From: an uncultured Colwellia sp.
GTDB lineage: Bacteria > Pseudomonadota > Gammaproteobacteria > Enterobacterales > Alteromonadaceae
Assembly: GCA_913058395.1 (NCBI GenBank)
Contig: CAJXQI010000011.1
Span: 1-64,000, forward strand
Reading direction: 5' to 3'
DNA: 64,000 nucleotides
Shown: positions 46,054 through 53,648 of the stretch, in pieces
Position numbering within the stretch: the stretch's first letter is position 1
How the letters are laid out: each line of letters opens with the position of its first letter
The notes under the pieces: generated by a model
Told to the model about the DNA's origin: nothing
The model's database searches: none
Seen by the model: the letters and a program-made list of their open reading frames with translations, nothing else
Made by a program: the position numbers and the translations under genes

Positions 46054-47043
46054 TTAACTTAAGTGCTGATTTTCACACCAAGAATCTATTAATAAGCGCG
46101 CTATCGATTCCTTTCTTGGCAATTTAGGCCCGTCAACATCGTCCCCCCACTCTTGAAACTCTCTTATTTGCTCAGCAGTAAACCAGTCGGCACTACGTAA
46201 CTCTTCTTCTTCAATACTAATTTTTGTACTTGTTGCTCGGGCGACAAAGCCCAACATCAATGAATTTGGAAATGGCCATGGTTGTGAATCAACAAAGCTG
46301 ACCTCAGCAACATTAATTCCTACCTCTTCAAATACTTCGCGGCTAACCGCCTCAGCTAATGACTCTCCAGGATCAACAAAGCCGGCAAGCGTTGAGTAAA
46401 CTTGCTCAGGAGTTCTATGGTGCTCTGCCAATAAGCACATTGCGGGCCCACTTTCAGGCCGATATTCAACTAACATGATAACCACGGGGTCTGTTCTTGG
46501 AAATTGTTCAGTTTGACATTTTTCATTGATACACTGTCGCCGATGGCCACCATCTAATGATTGAGTTTCATTGCCACAGCATCCACAGAACATAGCACTT
46601 TGCTGCCAATGAATTAACGCCTTAGCATAACTTAATATCGAAGCTTGCTTAGCATTTAATAGTGACAATGAGCGCCTAAAATCAATAAATTTAGCCGTAC
46701 GCTGCTCATTATTTTGTCCAATGCTTTGTAGCCATTGTTCTAGCTCTACTTCACTCATATTAGACAGATCAAAAACAAAATGAGCCGTATTCATATGTAA
46801 CCCCAAAAAAGTTAAATGATGATTGTTTTTTGTACTTTTCATTGAAATTACATTGCTAACATTCGGATAATCATTTTTACTAAAAGCAAAAATTTCCTGC
46901 TCTAGATAAAGAAATTTATTTTGCCAATAAAAATAAAAGCAACTGTCGTTCGAGGATACCTTACCAGCAAGCCAAGCTGAATTTTTTCTTAAATGGCTTG
47001 CTCTATCAAGTGGCATTTTACAAAATGTTAAATCATTGCTCAT
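46054..47043 (-). CDS. nudC: NADH pyrophosphatase / RNA NAD-decapping hydrolase NudC
   Basis: NudC hydrolyses NAD(H) to NMN(H) and AMP and removes NAD caps from RNA. A four-cysteine zinc ribbon (CGCCGNE and CINEKCQTE) is followed by the Nudix box GFVDPGESLAEAVSREV then FEEVGI; the SQPWPFPNSLMLGF motif (SQPWPFPxS) that defines the NADH pyrophosphatase subfamily follows. The chosen ATG has AAAGGAA upstream and lies 1 base after the hxlR stop, giving 329 residues and implying translational coupling to the regulator. Confidence 0.94.
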   Translation of the reverse strand: MSNDLTFCKMPLDRASHLRKNSAWLAGKVSSNDSCFYFYWQNKFLYLEQEIFAFSKNDYPNVSNVISMKSTKNNHHLTFLGLHMNTAHFVFDLSNMSEVELEQWLQSIGQNNEQRTAKFIDFRRSLSLLNAKQASILSYAKALIHWQQSAMFCGCCGNETQSLDGGHRRQCINEKCQTEQFPRTDPVVIMLVEYRPESGPAMCLLAEHHRTPEQVYSTLAGFVDPGESLAEAVSREVFEEVGINVAEVSFVDSQPWPFPNSLMLGFVARATSTKISIEEEELRSADWFTAEQIREFQEWGDDVDGPKLPRKESIARLLIDSWCENQHLS

Positions 47044-47044
47044 A

Positions 47045-47395
47045 CTAAATTCCTTTTTGATTTTGCTGCTCATCAAATAACAATTGCCATTGCTTAGCCC
47101 ATTGTCCTAATGGTGATATAACGTGAAACAACTCCAAGCCAATTGGCGTTAATTGATAACCTTGTACACTTTTTTCAATCAACTTCATTTGCTGAAGCTC
47201 TTTCAGGCGATTGGTGAGTAATGTTGGAGAGATATTCTCACAGCAAGCTTGAAGTTCACTAAAACTTAGCGACCCTTGCCTAAGTTGCCATATTATCCCT
47301 AGCGCCCAAGTTCGTCCTAATAAATCTAGTAAAGCCATAATCGGTTTACCCGTTTTCGAACCTCTCACTGGTGTTCCAGGTATTGGTAGCGACAT
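47045..47395 (-). CDS. HxlR family winged-helix transcriptional regulator
   Basis: This is a 116-residue DNA-binding protein of the HxlR/MarR-like winged-helix class. LLGRTWALGIIWQLRQGSLSF and ISPTLLTNRLKELQQMKLIE form the recognition region typical of the family. Two adjacent cysteines (ACCEN) lie near the helix-turn-helix; some HxlR proteins sense electrophiles or quinones through a cysteine, so redox sensing is possible. The first gene of a two-gene operon with nudC, it has a strong GGGAGGAA site. Three tandem palindromes upstream are probable operators. Confidence 0.85.
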   Translation of the reverse strand: MSLPIPGTPVRGSKTGKPIMALLDLLGRTWALGIIWQLRQGSLSFSELQACCENISPTLLTNRLKELQQMKLIEKSVQGYQLTPIGLELFHVISPLGQWAKQWQLLFDEQQNQKGI

Positions 47396-47419
47396 ATTAT
47401 TCCTCCCAAGCTTTACTTA

Positions 47420-47474
47420 CTCGTGAATAATGTTCACGAGCTACACATTCTGTAGTAAACTACATAATATGTAG
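47420..47474. promoter_or_regulatory. Three tandem inverted repeats upstream of hxlR-nudC (candidate operators)
   Basis: CTCGTGAA-N5-TTCACGAG (47420-47440), CTACA-N5-TGTAG (47441-47455) and CTACA-N5-TGTAG (47460-47474) each have a 5-base spacer. Their centres are 18-19 bp apart. Known HxlR-family operators are short dyads with a small spacer, so these are likely binding sites for the adjacent regulator. The dyad nearest the gene could also form an RNA hairpin 18 bases before the Shine-Dalgarno. Confidence 0.65.
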
Positions 47475-47530
47475 CTAAAAGACAAGCAAGTAGATTAATT
47501 AATAGCGTACAGCGAACGGAGTTTTTGAAA

Positions 47531-47947
47531 CTATAGGTTTACTTTACTTCGTAATGACTTAGTTTCCCCTTTTTTCTTTTTATTCTCTACACGGCGCTTT
47601 TGCGAATTACGAGTCGGCTTGGTTGCTCGACGAGTTTTTTGAATTACCATAGCTGCTAAAATAATTTCTTTTAACCTTTTGAGCGCATCATCTTTATTTT
47701 GATCCTGTGTTCTAAAAGATTGAGCTTTAATTACCACAACACCATCAGTAGTAATACGGCTATCTTTCAGCATTAATAGCCTCTCTTTATATATTGCGGG
47801 CAAAGAGGAGCGTTTAATATCAAAACGTAAATGAATAGCGGTCGCAACTTTGTTCACCCGCTGGCCGCCATTACCTTGCGAGCGAATAGCGTTAAGTTCT
47901 ATTTCCCATTCAGCTAAGGTAATTGTATTGGAGATATCTAACATCAT
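47531..47947 (-). CDS. arfB: Alternative ribosome-rescue factor ArfB (YaeJ)
   Basis: ArfB is a peptidyl-tRNA hydrolase that rescues ribosomes stalled on mRNAs without a stop codon. The catalytic GGQ (residues 27-29, in GNGGQRVNKVATAIHLRFD) is intact. A long basic C-terminal tail (QKTRRATKPTRNSQKRRV and on) is the part that enters the empty mRNA channel. Its 138 residues match the family. It is distinguished from RF1/RF2 by its small size. Confidence 0.94.
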   Translation of the reverse strand: MMLDISNTITLAEWEIELNAIRSQGNGGQRVNKVATAIHLRFDIKRSSLPAIYKERLLMLKDSRITTDGVVVIKAQSFRTQDQNKDDALKRLKEIILAAMVIQKTRRATKPTRNSQKRRVENKKKKGETKSLRSKVNL

Positions 47948-48092
47948 ATTCCACTATAGTCTTCACTGTTACTTAGTTACACACAATTAAAATGTTATAT
48001 TTTATTCGCGTACCTTATCAACAAAAATTTATAACGATTAAAGTAAACCATTAAATAATTCGATTAAGGTTAACAAGAGTAAAGTATTAAAA

Positions 48093-48124
48093 ATGAAAAA
48101 GGAGGCGTTAGCCTCCTTTTTCAT
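48093..48124 (-). terminator. Rho-independent terminator of hpf
   Basis: ATGAAAAAGGAGGC, the loop GTTA and GCCTCCTTTTTCAT are perfectly complementary over 14 bp, with a T-run on either strand, 14 bases beyond the hpf stop. Confidence 0.93.
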
Positions 48125-48137
48125 GAGAAATTAAAAT

Positions 48138-48494
48138 CTAGTTAAGGTTCATTTCTTGTACTTTTTCATGAGCAATTTCAGGTGCAGTTACTGCTGGTTT
48201 ACTGTGTAAGTTCGCTTTTAATAAGCCTTTACGATGCTTTAATGCCGCATCCAGTTTTTTTGCTGCACCAGCAATGGCTGGATACATTACATCATCATGT
48301 GCTGAAGCAGAAATACGCCCGCCTTCATAAGTCGTTCGTAGCTCTACATTATGTTTATTATGTTCTTGCGATAAAATAACATCTAAAGAAATTAATGTGG
48401 GAAAATGGGTCGCTATTTTTGAGAATTTTTCATGGATATGTTCTTTAATTGAATCAGTAACGTCGACATGATGACCTGAAAGATTTATTTTCAT
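48138..48494 (-). CDS. hpf: Ribosome hibernation factor (HPF/RaiA family)
   Basis: This 118-residue protein has the short HPF/YfiA fold: MKINLSGHHVDVTDSIKEHI at the N-terminus and AGAAKKLDAALKHRKGLLKA at the C-terminal helix. It binds the 30S decoding centre in stationary phase. Whether it is HPF-like or RaiA-like cannot be settled by eye; the C-terminal tail is longer than in E. coli HPF (95 residues). It is not next to rpoN, its usual neighbour. AAAAGGAA precedes the ATG. Confidence 0.9.
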   Translation of the reverse strand: MKINLSGHHVDVTDSIKEHIHEKFSKIATHFPTLISLDVILSQEHNKHNVELRTTYEGGRISASAHDDVMYPAIAGAAKKLDAALKHRKGLLKANLHSKPAVTAPEIAHEKVQEMNLN

Positions 48495-48639
48495 AGGTAT
48501 TCCTTTTTATTGGTTACTCAATAATAATACTTGGGTCTAATTAGTAAAAACGCAAGTCAAAGACAATAATTTTTTTAATTAATTTTACACTTAATGATTT
48601 TCAATTAGTTTTCGTTAAAACATCCTCAAAACTCTTTCC

Positions 48640-49149
48640 TTATTTTATAAGACGATCGAATAACATTACAGTTTTATCATTATTATCTAAGTTTATGTTT
48701 TTATTAAAACTAAAGCCTAATCTCGATAATAGAGCGACTGAAGCGTTGTTATCTGGGTTACATATAGCTTGCAAATGCTTAAGCGCTAAAGTGTTAGTCG
48801 CATGCAAAATCGCAGCTTCGGCAGATTCAAAACCATAGCCTTGTTGACAATATTTACTAAGAAAAGCAAATCCCACTTCAGGAAACTCAATACCATCTCG
48901 TTTGATTAATCCGGATATGCCAATGGCTTTACCATCTGCTTTTCTAACACAACAATATAAACTAAAACCAAAATCACGCTGTATCGCTAATGGGCCACTA
49001 TTAATATAATTAAGTGCATCTAGCTCCGTTCGTACCTGTTTATCACCAATATTGCTAATGAATGCCTCTTCATTAAGCAGTTCTAGAATCATACCAACAT
49101 CATTTTCATTAAGTAGTCTTAGAATTAACCTCGAAGTTTCAGTGATCAC
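48640..49149 (-). CDS. GNAT family N-acetyltransferase (RimJ/RimL-like)
   Basis: The N-terminus ITETSRLILRLLNENDVGMILELLNEEAF and the central FGFSLYCCVRKADGKAIGISGLI and QQGYGFESAEAAI segments match acetyltransferases of the RimJ/RimL type. QGYGFE is the acetyl-CoA pyrophosphate loop. The frame is open 42 codons further, but AGGA directly abuts the ATG at 49155 and stands 6 bases before a GTG at 49149, which is the likely start (169 residues). The substrate is unknown. Confidence 0.8.
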   Translation of the reverse strand: MITETSRLILRLLNENDVGMILELLNEEAFISNIGDKQVRTELDALNYINSGPLAIQRDFGFSLYCCVRKADGKAIGISGLIKRDGIEFPEVGFAFLSKYCQQGYGFESAEAAILHATNTLALKHLQAICNPDNNASVALLSRLGFSFNKNINLDNNDKTVMLFDRLIK

Positions 49150-49286
49150 GTCCATTCCTAATTTGAGTAAATATTTTTCAATAATCTGTAGAGTAACATT
49201 ATTAAATAAAAGACTAATCGATAACTCGAAAAGAGTTTTGTTGATTAATTTATTAAAACCGTTAAACAATACAAGCATTTTTAAAA

Positions 49287-49314
49287 TTGATTCGGTTATA
49301 ATCGAACATATAAT
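49287..49314 (+). promoter_or_regulatory. Promoter of the PlsC-like acyltransferase gene
   Basis: TTGATT (49287-49292) and a perfect TATAAT (49309-49314) are separated by 16 bases. The start site would leave a leader of about 30 bases. Confidence 0.65.
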
Positions 49315-49349
49315 TTATGTTTATTTTTACCTTTTAAAGAGATTTCTGA

Positions 49350-50447
49350 ATGTTTGATGATATACGACCTTACCGAGATGATGAGGTAGCTGCAGTAATC
49401 GAAAAATTAATCAGTGAGAAAGGGTTACAAGTCTCAATAGCGAGCTTAAAGCTGCCAAAGTTACATCAATTTTTCCCAAACGTAGCTTGCACCATCGTTA
49501 AATGGTCTTTGAGATTTCGTGCAAAAAAGTTTCATAATATTGAACAAATTCAAATAGAAGTTGCAAAATACCTTCACCATTTAATCAAAAAAAGTACCAA
49601 TGGCTTTAGCTTTAGTGGTATTGAAAATATAGATACATCAAAGCCTTCACTATTTATTAGCAACCATAGAGATATTGTTTTAGATGTCGCTTTAGTCAAT
49701 TTAGCACTTTATAAAAATGGCATTGATACCGTCGAAGCTGCGGTCGGTGATAATTTATTGCACCAACCTTGGGTTGCCGACTTAATGCGTATTAACAAAA
49801 GTTTTATTGTTAAACGCAACACCGAAAATAAACGTGCGATGCTCAAATCATCGAAACAATTATCCGCTTATATTCATGACACAGTTGCAAACCGTAATCA
49901 AAATATTTGGATTGCTCAACGTGAAGGCAGAGCGAAAGATGGTATTGATAAAACAAATGCAGCACTAATTTCGATGCTAATGCTAAATAAAGATAAAAAA
50001 ATGCCAATCGCTAATTATTTAGAGCAATTGAATATTGTACCTGTATCAATTTCTTATGAGTTTGATCCCTGTGACAACGATAAAGCAATCGAGCTTGCTG
50101 AAAAAGAAGCAACCGGCAGCTATATAAAGCAGGAAGGTGAAGACCTTAAAAGCATAACTCAAGGCTTAATAGGTCAAAAAGGTCGTGTTCACTTAGAGTT
50201 CTGTCAGCCAATCAAAGGCGAGTTTGCTGACAGTAAAGAAATTGCGGCAACTATCGACCAAGAAATTATTGCTAACTATAAACTTTACGATAGTAACTTG
50301 GTTGCACATGCTGCATTGAATCAAGAACAAGCTGATAGTTCAGTACTTGCACAACTTAATCAACGCATGGAAAACCTCACTGTAGAGCAAAAGCATTGGT
50401 TATTGACTATGTACGCTAACCCAGTATCAGCAAAAGAAGCACTTTAA
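49350..50447 (+). CDS. PlsC-like glycerophospholipid acyltransferase
   Basis: This 365-residue protein has an LPLAT acyltransferase domain (about residues 80-290). The active-site block is FISNHRDIVLDVAL starting near residue 103. The usual NHX4D motif is altered: the downstream aspartate is one residue further away (NHRDIVLD), so catalysis may use D108 or D112. WIAQREGRAKDG corresponds to the motif III FPEGTRS region. It probably acylates lysophosphatidate or a related lipid; the exact substrate is not known. AAAGAGAT precedes the ATG. Confidence 0.82.
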   Translation: MFDDIRPYRDDEVAAVIEKLISEKGLQVSIASLKLPKLHQFFPNVACTIVKWSLRFRAKKFHNIEQIQIEVAKYLHHLIKKSTNGFSFSGIENIDTSKPSLFISNHRDIVLDVALVNLALYKNGIDTVEAAVGDNLLHQPWVADLMRINKSFIVKRNTENKRAMLKSSKQLSAYIHDTVANRNQNIWIAQREGRAKDGIDKTNAALISMLMLNKDKKMPIANYLEQLNIVPVSISYEFDPCDNDKAIELAEKEATGSYIKQEGEDLKSITQGLIGQKGRVHLEFCQPIKGEFADSKEIAATIDQEIIANYKLYDSNLVAHAALNQEQADSSVLAQLNQRMENLTVEQKHWLLTMYANPVSAKEAL

Positions 50448-50520
50448 TGTTTTGATTGGAAGAAAGTCATTATATTGATTGTTCATCACCCTCTACTTTT
50501 AAAGTGATGATAGTAAAAAC

Positions 50521-50551
50521 AAAAAACCGTATTTTTCAATACGGCTTTTTT
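50521..50551. terminator. Bidirectional terminator between acyltransferase and M18 genes
   Basis: CCGTATT and AATACGG pair around a 4-base loop, with a six-A run before and a T-run after the stem. The genes on either side are convergent. Confidence 0.8.
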
Positions 50552-50581
50552 AAGTTTTAAATTAACTTTAAGCTAACTAGG

Positions 50582-52018
50582 CTACTTCTCTTGATAAAAC
50601 GCAGACATCGCTTTATATAGTGAATATAAATCCACTTTAGAGCCAACAGCGTATGGTGAATGAATTGACAAGATCGGTACACCGAAATCAATTACTTCCA
50701 TATTGTCTTTAGATAAATCACTGCCAATAGTACCGCCAGAAGCCTTACCTTTATAGGTTGAAGTCTGCCATTTAATATCAGCATTATCTAAATAGTTGCG
50801 CGTCCACGCCATATACTCTGAATTAGCGTTGAAGCCACCGCCATAAAGCTTCAAGTTGACACCATTACCTAAACGTGGTGCGTTACCTAATTCCCATACG
50901 CTTGACCATGTTGGGTTTACGCCAGGGTTTACATCGGCTGAAATAACTTTAGTGTTACGCAACACCTTACGTAGTTGATAATCGTTATAATTATCGCCCT
51001 TCTGGTTATAAAGTAGACCACTGATCATATCAACTAAGTAAGTAGAGCTTGCGCCGGTATTATTAATGTTGCCCACTTCTTCGTTATCGACCAAATATGC
51101 AATAGCGGTATATTCTGGTACTTTTTGCTCAGTCAACGCTTTTACAGCCGCAATTGATGACGCTTTATCGTCTTGACCATAAGCAGCAATCATACTGCGG
51201 TCGAAGCCAACATCACGAGGTTTAGTTGCAGGTACTAAGGCAAGTTCAGCAGAAACCAAGTCTTCCACTGAAATATCATATTCTGCTTTTAAATAGTCAC
51301 TGACCTGATCTTTAATCTTTTTATCTAATTCTGGTTTCGCAGCGACAATAACGTCAAGCTCTTCTTTACCGATGACATTACGACTTGTGCGTTTGCGGTT
51401 AGGAGAGTCAACATGAGGTGCAAGATCTGTCACCATGAAAATTGGATCATTGTCATCAAAACCAACTGAAATATTAACGACTGTGCCATCTTTTTTATCC
51501 ACTCTTCCTACTAAAGCCAAAGGAATGTTAACCCATTGATAAGTTTTAATACCGCCGTGAATATAGGTTTGAAACATTGCAAATTCTTGCTTTTCAAATA
51601 GTGGTCGACCTTTTAATTCTAAACGCGGAGCATCAATATGCGCACCTACAATACGAGTTCCCTGTTCTAATGGCTTTTTACCAATAACGATTAAGGTAAT
51701 TGAGCGATCACGATTAACATCATAAAAGCGTGCACCTGGCTTTAAATTACTCTTCTCACTAAGCTTTTTAAAGCCTTGCTTTTCCACTCTTTTAATTGTT
51801 TCTGTAACAAAAGTAAGTTCAGTCGGCGCTTTATAAATATAATCTTTATATTCTGTGGCATAACGCTCAACCGCTTTTAACTCTTTCGCGCTTAAATTTA
51901 ACCAACTTGAAGGTGAAGATTTTTTAGCTGTCGCATCAGCTGCTTGCACAAAACAAGCTTGAGAAAATGTCAACGCTCCGGCTATTGCCAGGCTTGTTAA
52001 TGTTTTAGTTAAATTCAT
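50582..52018 (-). CDS. Secreted M18 family aminopeptidase
   Basis: M18 enzymes are dodecameric di-zinc aminopeptidases. The metal-site segments are VGAHIDAPRLELKGRPLF and LVDNEEVGNIN, with SADVNPGVNPTWSS and SIHSPYAVGSKVD towards the C-terminus. Unlike the cytoplasmic E. coli and yeast M18 members, it has a signal peptide (LTSLAIAGALTFSQACFVQA), so it should act in the periplasm. ATG 52018 puts the signal first (478 residues); the open frame begins at 52090. The expected preference is for N-terminal acidic residues, which is not proven here. Confidence 0.9.
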   Translation of the reverse strand: MNLTKTLTSLAIAGALTFSQACFVQAADATAKKSSPSSWLNLSAKELKAVERYATEYKDYIYKAPTELTFVTETIKRVEKQGFKKLSEKSNLKPGARFYDVNRDRSITLIVIGKKPLEQGTRIVGAHIDAPRLELKGRPLFEKQEFAMFQTYIHGGIKTYQWVNIPLALVGRVDKKDGTVVNISVGFDDNDPIFMVTDLAPHVDSPNRKRTSRNVIGKEELDVIVAAKPELDKKIKDQVSDYLKAEYDISVEDLVSAELALVPATKPRDVGFDRSMIAAYGQDDKASSIAAVKALTEQKVPEYTAIAYLVDNEEVGNINNTGASSTYLVDMISGLLYNQKGDNYNDYQLRKVLRNTKVISADVNPGVNPTWSSVWELGNAPRLGNGVNLKLYGGGFNANSEYMAWTRNYLDNADIKWQTSTYKGKASGGTIGSDLSKDNMEVIDFGVPILSIHSPYAVGSKVDLYSLYKAMSAFYQEK

Positions 52019-52191
52019 AGTAATATTTTTAGTTGGGAACTCAGATAAAAGACGTGCGCCATCATAAAAGCTAATAAGAACAACTGACAAGCATTATTCG
52101 ATAACTTGCCCATTTTAAGCTACAAATGTCATGTGAAATTCATTAACGATACTTTAGAACAGATAAATCATTCTACAAAGTTAGATATTGA

Positions 52192-52509
52192 CTACATAGC
52201 CAATATATAACGGCTCAAAATAAAGGTAATCAAGCCTGCCAGCATAGTTAAATAAATGCTTTTACTTTTTGCTGCCGTGATCACAGCAAAAGATGCCGCA
52301 ATAAAATATGGGTTAGTTATCGAAAGATTTAACTGCCCTTGTTGAACAAAAATTATTGGCACCCAAATAGCGGTTAACACCGCAGGTGCACTATAGCTTA
52401 AAAATTTAGCTACTTTAGGCCCTAAGCGAATAGGTAAACTTGGGTGAGTAAACAAATAACGCGTGCCAAAAGTAATGAATGCCATTAAGAAAATTGTCAA
52501 TAAAGTCAT
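52192..52509 (-). CDS. azlD: AzlD family branched-chain amino acid exporter subunit
   Basis: This 105-residue membrane protein has three to four helices (FLMAFITFGTRYLF, PAVLTAIWVPIIF, YFIAASFAVITAAKS, LAGLITFILSRYIL). It is the small partner of the AzlC permease. Its start overlaps the azlC stop by 4 bases, implying coupled translation. In Bacillus, AzlCD exports branched-chain amino acid analogues. Confidence 0.88.
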   Translation of the reverse strand: MTLLTIFLMAFITFGTRYLFTHPSLPIRLGPKVAKFLSYSAPAVLTAIWVPIIFVQQGQLNLSITNPYFIAASFAVITAAKSKSIYLTMLAGLITFILSRYILAM

Positions 52510-53282
52510 GATTCATCACCATTGTTTTTCATTTTACTTAACTCTTTACTTGCTATTAAGCTTTGATTAGATAATTGACGCCTGCATTGCCAACGGTCAG
52601 TTAAATAGCCACAGTACATGGCAATAATAGCAGCGACGACTAAGTCCAATTCGAAATGTAATAACTTAAACAGTACAGACAATAGTGCTGCAACGGCAAC
52701 GGTAATAACCATAGGTAAATTAGTAACAGTTGGTACGACTAAAGCGATAAAGGTAACAGCAATGGCAAAATCTAAACCTAGCTGAGTTAAATCAGGTAGA
52801 TAGCTACCTGCAACAATACCGGTAACATTCCACAGTAACCAAAATAAATAAAAGCTACCGCCAGCAACTAAAGCATAGATTAGTCGTAATTTTCCAACAA
52901 AGGCTTTGCTGTTGCCAGATAACGCAAACAACTCATCCGTTAATAAAAAACCAAGTGAATAGCGCCACTTAGTTGGCAAAACCTTTAACTTGTCGCGTAA
53001 CGCTAACCCGTATAAAAAATGCCGAGAGCTGATCACAAAAGTGGTAAACAAAATAGTCGCTAATGATGCATTATTTGCCATTAGTTCAATCGCAACAAGC
53101 TGAGCAGAGCCTGCAAACACCACCAGAGGCATCAATAAAGCTTCAAGTACAGAGAAGTCACGTTGTATAGCAAGAGAGCCACACAAAATACCCCACGGTA
53201 ATACTGCAAGGTTTAACGGCAACATATCTAAAAAGCCTTTTTTTACCATTAACCAAACAGCTTTTCGCTTCGTGACAGTCAT
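52506..53282 (-). CDS. azlC: AzlC family branched-chain amino acid permease
   Basis: This 258-residue inner-membrane protein has the AzlC signature: LPLNLAVLPWGILCGSLAIQ near the N-terminus, FAGSAQLVAIELMA, and SRHFLYGLALRDKLK. With azlD it forms a two-component exporter of branched-chain amino acids (YgaZH type). No Lrp-like regulator is adjacent. Confidence 0.9.
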   Translation of the reverse strand: MTVTKRKAVWLMVKKGFLDMLPLNLAVLPWGILCGSLAIQRDFSVLEALLMPLVVFAGSAQLVAIELMANNASLATILFTTFVISSRHFLYGLALRDKLKVLPTKWRYSLGFLLTDELFALSGNSKAFVGKLRLIYALVAGGSFYLFWLLWNVTGIVAGSYLPDLTQLGLDFAIAVTFIALVVPTVTNLPMVITVAVAALLSVLFKLLHFELDLVVAAIIAMYCGYLTDRWQCRRQLSNQSLIASKELSKMKNNGDES

Positions 53283-53371
53283 TATTTAAGTAACCTAAAT
53301 AAATTGAATGATTATGCTACGATATTGGGCTTTAAAATACATTTTTCTTACTCAACTAATATGAATGCCTT

Positions 53372-53638
53372 TTGCACCCCAAAATAATAGAGCTGGTTAC
53401 CTTAGTGACTATTTTCATACTTGCTTGCACATTGATGGCCTTTTCGAGTGTGCCACCGTCAACCAAGCTAAAGCTGCCGACCTTTAATGAAAAAAGTTTG
53501 GTAACCATTGCCCCGTCTAATATCAAAGCGAAAATGAATCGCTATCAACATGGCAATCAGGTTCATTCACTAGTAGCTTTTGACCAACGCAGTGTATACC
53601 TGAGAGTGAAAAAAGAGGCTACTAAGCCTCTTTTTTGA
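53372..53638 (+). CDS. Small hypothetical membrane or exported protein
   Basis: This is an 88-codon frame starting at TTG, or possibly at GTG 53405. A hydrophobic segment IIELVTLVTIFILACTLMAF is followed by a polar, basic tail. No ATG start and no clear ribosome-binding site are seen. The last residues (KKEATKPLF) and the stop are encoded by the hairpin terminator of the convergent ubiF gene. It may be a spurious frame. Confidence 0.3.
   Translation: MHPKIIELVTLVTIFILACTLMAFSSVPPSTKLKLPTFNEKSLVTIAPSNIKAKMNRYQHGNQVHSLVAFDQRSVYLRVKKEATKPLF
53609..53637. terminator. Terminator of ubiF
   Basis: AAAAAAGAGGCT, the loop ACTA and AGCCTCTTTTTT form a 12-bp perfect stem, 12 bases beyond the ubiF stop. 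It overlaps the end of the small plus-strand frame. Confidence 0.9.
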
Positions 53639-53648
53639 TTTAGAGAAA

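Noticed and set aside
49052-49357. Plus-strand frame of 101 codons
   Set aside because: It is antisense to the GNAT gene and covers the promoter of the acyltransferase gene; the composition is that of a shadow frame.
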